This document shows positions 43,478 through 52,843 of a DNA stretch of 64,000 bases, one piece after another. Position numbers and translations under genes: made by a program. Origin of the DNA: GCA-002726655 sp046582185 (GTDB taxonomy: Bacteria; Pseudomonadota; Gammaproteobacteria; Pseudomonadales; Azotimanducaceae); the NCBI GenBank assembly GCA_046582185.1, contig JAYGEX010000042.1:144062-208061 (forward strand), written 5' to 3'. The notes beneath the pieces are model-generated. The model did not search any database and had not been told where the DNA came from. It saw nothing but the letters and a program-made list of their open reading frames with translations. Every line of letters begins with the position of its first letter. Within the stretch, counting starts at the first letter, position 1.

Positions 43478-43629
43478 TTCCTGGCTTAAAAGTATAGATA
43501 TTTGGATGACAATACAAAGTATGAAAATTGTTAACTGCATAGATGAATCACTCGTGAAGGAAGTAGCCCCGGAGGTCTTGGGGTCTCGCCAAATAGAGTT
43601 AGTTTCTGGCTTAAAAGTACAGATATTTG
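43473..43629 (+). mobile_element. MITE-like repeat, copy R5 (with duplicated left end) inside the pilus operon
   Basis: The core AATCACTCGTGAAGGAAG is at 43546-43563, 16 bases after GTTAACTGCAT (43530). A 31-base left-end segment at 43474-43504 recurs at 43599-43629 with 3 mismatches. Both match the start of R4 (TTAGTT..TTAAAGTA). A hairpin CCCC-GGAGGTCTT-GGGG lies after the core. It fills the pilW-pilX gap, overlaps the pilW stop, and has no coding capacity. Confidence 0.65.
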
Positions 43630-43663
43630 CTTACAAGGGTTCTGACACCGAAGGGTGTTGTTC

Positions 43664-44281
43664 ATGAAGGATAAACAACTAATTGGAATTGGGATGGAAA
43701 TTTCTCCACAAAAGATGACAAGGTTTTCACTTTCCAGGCTAAAGCTGCGCGACGATCAAGCAGGCGTAGCCTTGTTTATGAGCCTGGTGATGTTGTTGAT
43801 TCTAACCATCCTTGGTTTGTCCTCCGTACAGACGACATCATTACAGGAACGTATGTCCAGGAACGCTCGCGATACCAATCTTGCATTTCAATCTGCTGAA
43901 TCGGCGCTCCGGGATGGGGAAGATCAACTAGAGACCTTTACGACGCTGACTAATTTTGACGATGGCGTGGCGGGCCATTTCTATGAAAAGGATCCGGGCG
44001 ATGGTGCCAACTGGCTGGATGTGACCTGGTCTCCTACATCAGATTCCTGTACCGGTTGCATCATGGGCAGTACGACAATTGCTGGTGTCGCAACGCAACC
44101 TAAATATATTCTCGAGCATGTCAAGACTGTGATATCCGATGCAGAGTCGCTGAATATCGACAATATCGGCCAGGATACTGGATCTGGTCATACCCAGGTA
44201 TTTAGAGTAACTGCCTATGGTGTTGGTGGCACCAATACGGCCAAGGTCATGTTGCAAGTAACTTATGGTAAGAGGTTCTAG
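43664..44281 (+). CDS. pilX: Type IV pilus minor pilin PilX
   Basis: A 205-residue protein from the ATG at 43664, with GAAGGGT about 8 bases upstream. The hydrophobic N-terminal helix DDQAGVALFMSLVMLLILT and SLQERMSRNARDTNLAFQSA are typical of PilX_N. As in other PilX proteins it lacks the E+5 of major pilins. Repeat R5 separates it from pilW. pilY1 starts 2 bases after its stop. Confidence 0.9.
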   Translation: MKDKQLIGIGMEISPQKMTRFSLSRLKLRDDQAGVALFMSLVMLLILTILGLSSVQTTSLQERMSRNARDTNLAFQSAESALRDGEDQLETFTTLTNFDDGVAGHFYEKDPGDGANWLDVTWSPTSDSCTGCIMGSTTIAGVATQPKYILEHVKTVISDAESLNIDNIGQDTGSGHTQVFRVTAYGVGGTNTAKVMLQVTYGKRF

Positions 44282-44283
44282 GT

Positions 44284-47200
44284 TTGAAAAATATTATTAA
44301 TTTATGGCGGCAATTAACGCGTAAAACTGTACTCGCCCTTGCCAGCGGTATTGGCGGCCTAAGGTTCATCGCCGGTTTCAGCTTGTTGTCTGCTGCATCA
44401 ATGGTGCAGGCATTTACCATATCTGTTGATGACAATATCATTGTCAATGAAGACGCTGCCCCATTTCTTATTTGTCAGCTGGACAATGATAATGCCAATG
44501 GTGCCCCTGTGCCCATCGCAACACCGACAAATTATTTCGCTAATAGTCCCGCCGTTACCGCACCGGTACTCAACATTACTACCGTTAATGATGCAAGTTG
44601 TAGTAACCCGATTGTCCCCGGCGCCTTTTTTAATGCATTCCTTGTCACGCTTGTTCCGGATGCTTCGGGATCTTACAACGGGTTGTATTACAGTACTACT
44701 GACGCGGTTAACGGAAATTTTGTCGGCACAAATTGTGGCAATCCAGAGTCGACAGGCACTGAAACGGATTCCTGCGGAAATATATTCATTACGGTCACTT
44801 CGGTTAATGATGAGCCACGAGTTGATAGCCCCTTTGCTGATTTCACAGCAGTAGAAGATGATCCTGATGATGCTACTGATATTGAGTTTGTCTTTGAGGA
44901 TGTTGATATCGCGACCAATGCGGATGTACTGGTATACACTGTGTCCGGCAATACAAATTCAGCGCTCGTTTCGGCGAGTATTGTAGGTTCGACGCTAACT
45001 CTGGACTATCAAAGCGATGCTAGTGGTAGTGTAGACATTACTTTACGAGCGACTGATTTGGCTCTTGCCTTTGTTGAAGATACTTTCACAGTGACGGTTG
45101 AGTCGGTCAACGACCAACCCATCAATATTAACGGTTCTTATCCTGATTTGACGGTTCTTGAGGATTCAGCCGATATCCTGATACAACTGGCGTCTGCCTT
45201 TACCGATGCTGATATTGATTCCGATAGTGACTCATCTGATGATTCACTAAGCTATACCATCACAATGGACGATGTACCGAACCTGTTTGTAACGACAGCC
45301 GTCATTGACATTAGTGGTTTGAATGTGATTTCACAAGACTTTAACGTGCCGAGTCCAGGTGCCAGAAGAGTTGTCGTGGAGACGACTAGTCCAACGATAA
45401 GTTTGCCCCTTCATGACGATGCTCACGGTGAGGTAACTGTGACAGTGACAGCAACAGACCTTGGCCGGCCACCTGCTGATCCGGCTGCGGCTGCCCCATT
45501 GTCGGATAGTGAAACCTTTACATTGACGGTGCAAAGTGTTGGTGACGATACGCCGGTGGCCAGTGACGATCACTATAACGACAGACCTGATTTGATTATC
45601 GATGAAGACAGTGATCCGATTGCTTTTATTGTTACGGATAATGATTATGCTGGCGACGCGCCGATCATAGTTCTTGTTGCTGGGCAGGAGATCACTGATA
45701 GTTTTGGCGGTGATCATTCATGGCGATCAGGTTTTCGCCTGGCGGACCCGGACAATATCGGCAGTTTCCAGATTGAGATCAATGGTGAGGTTTCCTGTGC
45801 CAACGATGGATGTCAGCTTGCACAATCGCCTGATACCATTGTCGATGGATCACAGATTACGACGAATCAGGTAATTTATCGGCCTCGTACTAATTTTAAT
45901 GGAGAAGACAGTTTCATTTATTGTATTCAGGATAGTGCCCCGGGCAGTGAAGCGCCATTTGTTAAGGACGTTTCTGATCCCAGGTGTGCCACTATTACGG
46001 TGATGGTTAATGCCGTAAACGATTTACCAGAGCCTCAAGAACCGATCACTTTTACGATGGATCAAGCCTCGGATCTGATTGTCACCGTTGAAGAAGGTCT
46101 CAGAACCAAGGTGCTGGATATAGACAATACCCATATGGATGGGCTTGGTTGTGATCCGCTCAGTGCGGGTTGTAATCCAGGTGCAGGTGATCCTCAGCCT
46201 GATACATTGTATTTTTTCATTAGTTCATCGCTGACTGAATTCGGTAATATCACAGAGCCTTTGCCCACAGATGGTAGTTTTGAATATCGACCGCTCGCGA
46301 CATTTTTCGGGGAAGACGAATTCCTTTTCGATGTCTGTGAGACACATGTACCCACGCCTGCAACATGTGTGCAAGGGATAAGAGCCCATATTGTGGTTGC
46401 ATCGATTTCTGGTGCCCCGGAAGGTTCGAGCGATGATATCGTCGAATTTGACTTCAACCTGTCCCAGATTCCACTGGAACTACCGGTCGGTCCTGAAGCT
46501 AACGTTCTAATTGTAAATGATGATTCGGGTTCTATGGGGTGGGACATCCTGACGGACCAGAATAATGGGTATTACTACTTCTCCTCTGGCGACTACTTAC
46601 GATATGCGCTTAAAGCGACTGCAGGAGGATCTACATACGTTGCGCCTAGCGAGCAGACCGTGCCGGGGCAGGGATTATGGAGGATTCGAAATTCTACATT
46701 TAACACAGTTTACTACAATCCTGAGGTCCTCTATGAACCTTGGGAAGGATTGAATAGTGATGACGTTGATTTTCCGGAGAGTACACCGACCGCTGCACGT
46801 CATAATCCACTGACGAAAAAACCAATTACTAATCTGCGCTTGTTACATGACTACCAGGCTCGAGCTCTTGTCGTGAGTGGAGAAGAAACTTGTGAAATAG
46901 TTTGTGTCTTTTTCTGGTTCGGTAGCTGTCTCCTGGAGCAGGAAGTTTGTACTGGTGGAGGTGGCTTCAAATTAGTTCCTGAAAAGGATTTCTATATTCC
47001 GAGGTATTACAGCTGGGATGACAAAAATGGCAATGGAATACTGGATGCGACACCATCACCTGCTTCCCAATCGCTAACGTCAGAGGGGACCTTGGTTGAG
47101 ATTCGTCCAGCATCTGAGGGTGGCTCTGATACTTATCCAAAATCTGAATTCCGTACCGATTGTGTGACTAACGATACTACTTGCTCATATGAGGAAGAAC

Positions 47201-50200
47201 TCCAGAACTTTTCTAATTGGTTTACGTATGCAAGGAATCGTGAGTACGCGGTAAAATCAGCACTTGGCAAGGTTATCGCCGCTGTAGAAAATATTCGAGT
47301 CGGTTATGCGAAGTTAAACGGCAGCAATAATATAGAAAGAATTAAGTCCATGAACACCTCATCGAGAACAGGGGCTAAAGCAGATTTGCTGGATGCAATA
47401 TACGTAACTAATTCGAGCGGCGGAACACCGCTCCGTAGAGCACTGCGAGATGCCGGGCGACATTTTGAATGTACCAGCGGCGACCTGTTCAACAGTAAAA
47501 ATACAGCTGGTCCAGGTGATCCGGATTGCCCAATTCTTGCCGCACCAGAAGGAAACTGTCAGCACAACTATGCGCTGTTGATTTCCGATGGCGCCTGGAA
47601 TGGTTCTTTCCCTAATATTGGTGATGCTGATGACGACAACAATAGCAATTTTGATGGTGGGGTCTATGCGAGTTCATCTGACGAGACGCTCGCTGATGTG
47701 GCTATGCATTTTTATGAGCGAGACCTCCACAGCACGCTTAGCAATGAAGTGCCTGCTGGCGCCAGGGACATTGCTGGCGCCGCTGAGGATGCCTTTGAAA
47801 ATAATAGCAATGTACGGATGCATCAACACATGAAGACCTATACGGTAGGTTTTGGCGTAAATGGAGAGGTTTCAGAAAGCGATGTTCCTACCGATTATAC
47901 TCAATCATTTAATTGGGGTAGTCCAACGACTACTGCCAGAAAAATTGATGATTTACGGCATGCAGCGATAAATGGTCGTGGTTTGTACCTGGATGCGAAC
48001 AACCCAACCGAGCTTACAGCGGCGTTGATCAAAGCCTTTGAAGAATTTGCTCAAGGTAGTGGTGCTGCGTCGGCGGTCAGCTTTAACTCACAGGAGATTC
48101 GTGAGGATACTTTGATATTCAGATCTTTTTATAATACCCGGACAAATACCGGTGATCTCGTTGCTCACCCCATCGATGAAGATGGTAATGTTGGTGAAGT
48201 TGTCTGGAGCTCTGCTGTGCAGTTGGATTTAGTGACCTTCGATGAGCGAGAAATTATGACCTGGGATCCTGATCTTGCAACAGGAATTCCCTTTCGCGCC
48301 GCAAGCTTGACAGATCCGCAAAGAGCGGTATTCATCAATTCCTCTACGACAGATCCCATTGAGCAAAATCTTGAGGTGCTCCAGCGCGTGAATTATCTGC
48401 GGGGAGATAATAGTAATGAACGACCCGCAGGCAATTTCAGAGAGCGACCTGTAATTGAGGGTCGAATGGGTGATGTGGTCCATTCGGCGCCAACTTTTAT
48501 TGACGGCCCATCCAGATTAGGCCGGGATGCAGTGCCCTATCCACAGAATGCCAATGTATATTCAATTTTTAGGAATGCCCATGTGCATAGGCAATCCATT
48601 GTTTATAGCGCTGCTAATGACGGTATGTTACATGGGTTCAGTGCAGTAAATGGGGATGAGGAATTCGCTTATCTACCTAACAACCTTATGTTAGGCGCCT
48701 ATAGCCGAAGGATTACCGAGTTACTCGACTTTAGTTATGAACATAAATATTTCATTGACCTGACACCTGCCGCTAACGATGTGTTTATTAACGTCGATGG
48801 TGATGGCTCTGGAGATGAGGAGTGGGCATCAATATTGGTCGGTGGCCATGGTGCTGGTGGGAAAGCCTACTTTGCTTTAAATATCACCGATCCCACGAAG
48901 TTTGCGGAAGGGACTGCAGATGAAGTTGTTCTTTGGGAGTTTACAGATGATGATGATAGTTATCCCACGGAGAGTTCGGGGCCGTCAATTGGACAACCCC
49001 TGGAAGATGCTGATGGTAATACTCGACTTGATCAACTGAGCCCGAAAAAACCAGTTAAGGATCTTGGATACACTTTCAGTGTTCCTACCTTAACGATGAG
49101 TAATTTGACGGGTGCAGGCCCTCTTGGGACTGATCATAAATGGATCTCAATATTCGGTAATGGTTACAACAGTACTTCTGGTATTGCAAAACTGTTTGTT
49201 CTGTTCATTGATGCTGGTATAGATGGTACATGGTGCCATCCTGACATGATCTATAATGAAGGTATCACCTCTCCGCTGTCCTTGCCATCCGAGTGTGTAG
49301 GAACGCAAGACTTTGTCAAAATTGATACAACCTTCGGCGTACAAAGTGGTGTTCCCAATGGTTTAGGCGAGCCTCGTGCCATTGATGTCGACGGTAATGG
49401 TACAGCTGACTTTGTTTATGCTGGCGACTTCTTTGGGAATTTCTTCCGTTTTGATATCCGGGAAGACGATCATACGAAGTGGACAACAACTAAAATATTT
49501 GAGGCAACCTACGATGATGGTACATCACTGATTCCTCAACCTATTACTACTCAGCCTATTGCGATAGTCCATCCATCTCAAGACACTGGTTTCATCATTA
49601 TTTTCGGTACCGGTTCGTATATTCGTGAGGGTGATTCAACCGATGCTAGTATCCAGTCGATCTATGGTATATGGGACGAGCTGGGTCCCAGACTAATCGA
49701 TAAGTCAGAGCTGGTTGAGCAGGAATACACCACCATCATTGACGAGCTTGGCAGAGTCAGACTGCTTACGGATAATGAAGTTGATTACGGTTCCGGCGGT
49801 AAGAAGGGTTGGTATATTGATCTTGATATTCCGGCAGCGGGGCAATCACCTGGGTCAACACCAGAGTTTGCTGGAGAAAAGGCAATCAGGAATATCCAGT
49901 TACGTGGTGGCTTGGGCTTCGTTAACAGTGTATTTCCCAGAAGGGAGTTTAGTTGCGTTGGTCTAGCTGGTGGAGCCACCCTCTCATTCTGCCCGGATAC
50001 TGGCGGCAGTAAGTGTCTCGATGACAGGACTGTTTTTGATCTAAACAACGATGGTTTCTATAATGAGCTTGATGACGTTGGCCCAGATGATAATTTAACT
50101 GCGCTAGGCCGAATACTTGAAGACTCTGCGCCGCCAACGGATGCAACGTTTATTGGTGACAAGCGGGTGACTCAGTTCGGTAAGGAGCTTGATATTGTTG

Positions 50201-50268
50201 GTACTAACACCTCCTTTGGTGATAACACCGGACGTCTGTCATGGAAGCGCCTGGAATCAGTAAATTGA
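44284..50268 (+). CDS. pilY1: Very large PilY1-type pilus tip adhesin with N-terminal cadherin-like repeats
   Basis: The 1994-residue protein starts at TTG 44284 (AAGAGG upstream) with a signal peptide (FIAGFSLLSAASMVQAF). Residues about 40-720 contain tandem Ig/cadherin-like units with VNDEPRVDSP, VNDQPINING and VNDLPEPQEP junctions. A VWA-like domain follows with the metal motif DDSGSM near 746-751. The PilC/PilY1 beta-propeller starts about GDVVHSAPTFIDGP (1397), with YSAANDGMLHGFSAVNG and the calcium loop DVDGNGTADF near 1702. PilY1 supports pilus extension and adhesion or surface sensing. Usual length is about 1,000-1,200 residues, so the N-terminal extension is unusual. Confidence 0.93.
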   Translation: MKNIINLWRQLTRKTVLALASGIGGLRFIAGFSLLSAASMVQAFTISVDDNIIVNEDAAPFLICQLDNDNANGAPVPIATPTNYFANSPAVTAPVLNITTVNDASCSNPIVPGAFFNAFLVTLVPDASGSYNGLYYSTTDAVNGNFVGTNCGNPESTGTETDSCGNIFITVTSVNDEPRVDSPFADFTAVEDDPDDATDIEFVFEDVDIATNADVLVYTVSGNTNSALVSASIVGSTLTLDYQSDASGSVDITLRATDLALAFVEDTFTVTVESVNDQPININGSYPDLTVLEDSADILIQLASAFTDADIDSDSDSSDDSLSYTITMDDVPNLFVTTAVIDISGLNVISQDFNVPSPGARRVVVETTSPTISLPLHDDAHGEVTVTVTATDLGRPPADPAAAAPLSDSETFTLTVQSVGDDTPVASDDHYNDRPDLIIDEDSDPIAFIVTDNDYAGDAPIIVLVAGQEITDSFGGDHSWRSGFRLADPDNIGSFQIEINGEVSCANDGCQLAQSPDTIVDGSQITTNQVIYRPRTNFNGEDSFIYCIQDSAPGSEAPFVKDVSDPRCATITVMVNAVNDLPEPQEPITFTMDQASDLIVTVEEGLRTKVLDIDNTHMDGLGCDPLSAGCNPGAGDPQPDTLYFFISSSLTEFGNITEPLPTDGSFEYRPLATFFGEDEFLFDVCETHVPTPATCVQGIRAHIVVASISGAPEGSSDDIVEFDFNLSQIPLELPVGPEANVLIVNDDSGSMGWDILTDQNNGYYYFSSGDYLRYALKATAGGSTYVAPSEQTVPGQGLWRIRNSTFNTVYYNPEVLYEPWEGLNSDDVDFPESTPTAARHNPLTKKPITNLRLLHDYQARALVVSGEETCEIVCVFFWFGSCLLEQEVCTGGGGFKLVPEKDFYIPRYYSWDDKNGNGILDATPSPASQSLTSEGTLVEIRPASEGGSDTYPKSEFRTDCVTNDTTCSYEEELQNFSNWFTYARNREYAVKSALGKVIAAVENIRVGYAKLNGSNNIERIKSMNTSSRTGAKADLLDAIYVTNSSGGTPLRRALRDAGRHFECTSGDLFNSKNTAGPGDPDCPILAAPEGNCQHNYALLISDGAWNGSFPNIGDADDDNNSNFDGGVYASSSDETLADVAMHFYERDLHSTLSNEVPAGARDIAGAAEDAFENNSNVRMHQHMKTYTVGFGVNGEVSESDVPTDYTQSFNWGSPTTTARKIDDLRHAAINGRGLYLDANNPTELTAALIKAFEEFAQGSGAASAVSFNSQEIREDTLIFRSFYNTRTNTGDLVAHPIDEDGNVGEVVWSSAVQLDLVTFDEREIMTWDPDLATGIPFRAASLTDPQRAVFINSSTTDPIEQNLEVLQRVNYLRGDNSNERPAGNFRERPVIEGRMGDVVHSAPTFIDGPSRLGRDAVPYPQNANVYSIFRNAHVHRQSIVYSAANDGMLHGFSAVNGDEEFAYLPNNLMLGAYSRRITELLDFSYEHKYFIDLTPAANDVFINVDGDGSGDEEWASILVGGHGAGGKAYFALNITDPTKFAEGTADEVVLWEFTDDDDSYPTESSGPSIGQPLEDADGNTRLDQLSPKKPVKDLGYTFSVPTLTMSNLTGAGPLGTDHKWISIFGNGYNSTSGIAKLFVLFIDAGIDGTWCHPDMIYNEGITSPLSLPSECVGTQDFVKIDTTFGVQSGVPNGLGEPRAIDVDGNGTADFVYAGDFFGNFFRFDIREDDHTKWTTTKIFEATYDDGTSLIPQPITTQPIAIVHPSQDTGFIIIFGTGSYIREGDSTDASIQSIYGIWDELGPRLIDKSELVEQEYTTIIDELGRVRLLTDNEVDYGSGGKKGWYIDLDIPAAGQSPGSTPEFAGEKAIRNIQLRGGLGFVNSVFPRREFSCVGLAGGATLSFCPDTGGSKCLDDRTVFDLNNDGFYNELDDVGPDDNLTALGRILEDSAPPTDATFIGDKRVTQFGKELDIVGTNTSFGDNTGRLSWKRLESVN

Positions 50269-50289
50269 TATGAACAATGACGGTAAATA

Positions 50290-50670
50290 ATGATGTGCAG
50301 ATTCAATTTCGCTCTCTTAACGTTTGCAATATTGACGGCTCCAACAATGACGTCGGCTTCTACGGAAGAGATGAGCTTCGAAGAAGTCATGGGTAGTTTT
50401 GACGGCCCGTTAATGGTCAGAGTTAGTGAAGGCATCATCCGATCTATAGATCTTTCAAATAGGACAGGAATTATCGGCGGTCACAAATACTGGTTTAGCC
50501 CTTCATCTTCAGAAACTCCGCTGAAAGTGAGGATGTATCAATCAGAGGGTGGCGCACTTGAATTGCTCCAAGTAGGTATGGAGGTTGAGATTACCTATGG
50601 CGATACTGGAATAGCCCGCGTCGCCGTCAAGATTCAACAACTCAGGCCGGGTGCCAAGATTCTGCACTAG
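50290..50670 (+). CDS. Small secreted protein in the PilY2 position
   Basis: The 126-residue protein has a signal peptide (FNFALLTFAILTAPTMTSAS). A beta-rich domain, VRVSEGIIRSIDLSNRTGII, then LLQVGMEVEITYGDTGIARV, suggests a small barrel. It lies 21 bases after pilY1, where Pseudomonas carries pilY2, a small protein of pilus biogenesis. The functional match is by position and size only. Confidence 0.6.
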   Translation: MMCRFNFALLTFAILTAPTMTSASTEEMSFEEVMGSFDGPLMVRVSEGIIRSIDLSNRTGIIGGHKYWFSPSSSETPLKVRMYQSEGGALELLQVGMEVEITYGDTGIARVAVKIQQLRPGAKILH

Positions 50671-50683
50671 CATTCAAGAAAAC

Positions 50684-51247
50684 CTAACACCTCAATACAC
50701 GTCCATAACGGTCAATGGGGTAGCCTTTCTTGTTTTTTGTATGGACGAGGCGAGTTCTTCCCTGGACGTTTAGAACTATTTGCCTTGCGAATTTTTGGTT
50801 GCCATCTGCAGGGCAGTAGATGAAATTGCCGTTTTGAAAGTTGGTATAACCCAGCTGTGTCATCTGCAGGTATGGGCGATTGCGAAATGCTCGCCACTTG
50901 ATTGTTCCATTGCCATCCGCGGTTTGAATCTTTGCAACAATTCGGTCCTCCCCGTCAATTTTTCCATTGCTGTTACTATCGGAAAACACGATTAGACCGG
51001 CGTGCCAGTCTCCACCACAATCTGCGTTTTCCTTTGGCGCGCAGAGAGTCATCGTTGTACGGTGTACCACCGCAGCGTGTCTGGTGAAATTTACGGCGCT
51101 TATGATCCAGTTGATATTGGTTGTTCCGCGACTTCGTTCCAATACAGTGGTGATGGAGGGAATGGCGGAGCCCATTAGTATGGTTACAATAGTAAGCGAT
51201 ATTAGCGCTTCGATTAGCGTAAAACCGCTGGTCTTGTAAATGTTCAA
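50684..51247 (-). CDS. Second GspH/FimT-type pseudopilin
   Basis: The 187-residue prepilin is cut at SG/FTLIEALISLTIVTILMGS, with a GspH-type domain (NWIISAVNFTRHAAVVHRTT, CGGDWHAGLIVFSDSNSNGK). It starts with TTG at 51247, with AAGGAG well spaced upstream. It converges on the pilY2-position gene and lies downstream of pilSR, as a FimT gene does in Pseudomonas. It may be a minor pilin or belong to a related secretion or DNA-uptake complex. Confidence 0.85.
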   Translation of the reverse strand: MNIYKTSGFTLIEALISLTIVTILMGSAIPSITTVLERSRGTTNINWIISAVNFTRHAAVVHRTTMTLCAPKENADCGGDWHAGLIVFSDSNSNGKIDGEDRIVAKIQTADGNGTIKWRAFRNRPYLQMTQLGYTNFQNGNFIYCPADGNQKFARQIVLNVQGRTRLVHTKNKKGYPIDRYGRVLRC

Positions 51248-51399
51248 ATGCCCTCTCCTTTCAGACAGAGCATAGAGCGTGTTTTGTTTAAATGTTGCGG
51301 GAGATTTCCCGGATCTTAGTAAGCTATGGGCGTAATGAAGGAGGGAGTTTGGCTACTCCTTGTTGCGCTTAGGCAGCTTCGGAATCTACCCTTGGGAAG

Positions 51400-52821
51400 C
51401 TACTCTAGCCCAAGTTTCTTTAGTTTGTAGCGGAGCGCCCGAAAGGTAATGCCCAGTTTTTTTGCGGCGGCGGTCTTGTTCCACCGGGTTGTCTCAAGCG
51501 CATCAACAATTACATTCTTCTCTATATCTTCCAGGTAGGACTCAAGAGAATCTGCATCTTCAGGTAGTGATCCGCTAACTGAGGCATCATCCGCGTGTTC
51601 GTTGGTTTCATTAACGGTGTTTGCCTCCGGTGAATGAGATGATTCTGGAGCAGACGTTGCACCTGTGCCATGTTGTGCTAACGCCAGGTCTGAGACGCCA
51701 ATAGTTTCTTCGTCACATAAGGTAATGGCGCGTTCCAGAATGTTCTGCAGCTCGCGAACATTTCCCGGGAATGAATAAGCTTCAAGGGCGAGCATCGCGT
51801 CTTCGCTGATTTTGGGCGCAGGAATCTGGTACTCCGTTGCAATTTTCTCCAGTAGATTAGTCGCTAGAAGTGGTACATCGTCTCTTCTCTCGCGAAGACT
51901 TGGGACCTTCAGTTCGATAACATTGATGCGATAGAATAAATCCTGTCGGAAATTCCCCAGCTCTACCTCTTCGGCGAGGTCCTTGTGAGTCGCGCTGAGA
52001 ATCCTTACGGCTACGGTAATTTCCTGTCGGCCACCAATAGGACGAATGGCTTTTTCCTGAATGCCCCGAAGTAGTTTAACCTGCATGGCAAGCGGTAGAT
52101 CAGCAACCTCATCGAGAAAGAGAGTGCCCCCATGGGCCGCCTGAAATAACCCTTCCTTGTCTGATACGGCACCTGTAAAACTTCCTTTCGTATGACCGAA
52201 GAATTCACTCTCCATTAGTTCACTTGGAATAGCGCCGCAGTTTACCGGCACGAATGGTGCGCTGCTGTGTGGGCCTTGCTCGTGAATTAATTTTGCCACT
52301 AACTCCTTGCCGCTCCCGGATTCTCCGCTGATATAGATTGGCGCCTGACTTCTTGCAAGTTTGGTGATTTGTTTGCGCAGAGAAATCATTGGCCCTGATT
52401 CTCCCAACAAAGTTGGTAGTATGGGGCTGCTGTCTTCAGATTTGTCCTCCAGGGGTCGCAGGTTTAGTGCTGTATCCACAAGGGTTCGTAAGAGTTCCAG
52501 GTTCACCGGTTTTGATACGAAATCAAAGGCGCCGGCTTTTAGTGCTTCAACCGCAGAGTCCATGCTGCCGTGAGCAGTAATCATTGCCACGGGCAGGTGT
52601 GGGAAGTTCTGCTGGATATGCTGGACAATCTCTATTCCATTTCCATCGGGTAATTTCATGTCCGTGAGGCAGAAATCGAATTCGTGCTCGGCGAGCATCT
52701 TCATGGCAGAAGAAACATCCTCAGCGCTACGGGTTTCTATGTCCATCCTTCCCAGTGTGATTTCGAGGAGTTCACGGATGTCAGGTTCATCATCTATTAT
52801 TAATGCGGTCTTTTGATCCAT
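51400..52821 (-). CDS. pilR: Sigma-54-dependent response regulator PilR
   Basis: The 473-residue NtrC-type activator has a receiver with phospho-acceptor in FDFCLTDMKLPDGNG. The AAA+ domain has Walker A GESGSGKELVAK and the sigma-54 contact loop GSFTGAVSDKEG. A C-terminal Fis-type HTH (WNKTAAAKKLGITFRALRYK) completes it. It controls pilin genes with PilS, encoded 22 bases upstream. An acidic linker precedes the HTH. Confidence 0.93.
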   Translation of the reverse strand: MDQKTALIIDDEPDIRELLEITLGRMDIETRSAEDVSSAMKMLAEHEFDFCLTDMKLPDGNGIEIVQHIQQNFPHLPVAMITAHGSMDSAVEALKAGAFDFVSKPVNLELLRTLVDTALNLRPLEDKSEDSSPILPTLLGESGPMISLRKQITKLARSQAPIYISGESGSGKELVAKLIHEQGPHSSAPFVPVNCGAIPSELMESEFFGHTKGSFTGAVSDKEGLFQAAHGGTLFLDEVADLPLAMQVKLLRGIQEKAIRPIGGRQEITVAVRILSATHKDLAEEVELGNFRQDLFYRINVIELKVPSLRERRDDVPLLATNLLEKIATEYQIPAPKISEDAMLALEAYSFPGNVRELQNILERAITLCDEETIGVSDLALAQHGTGATSAPESSHSPEANTVNETNEHADDASVSGSLPEDADSLESYLEDIEKNVIVDALETTRWNKTAAAKKLGITFRALRYKLKKLGLE

Positions 52822-52843
52822 CGAACTATTATTTGACTGTTAT

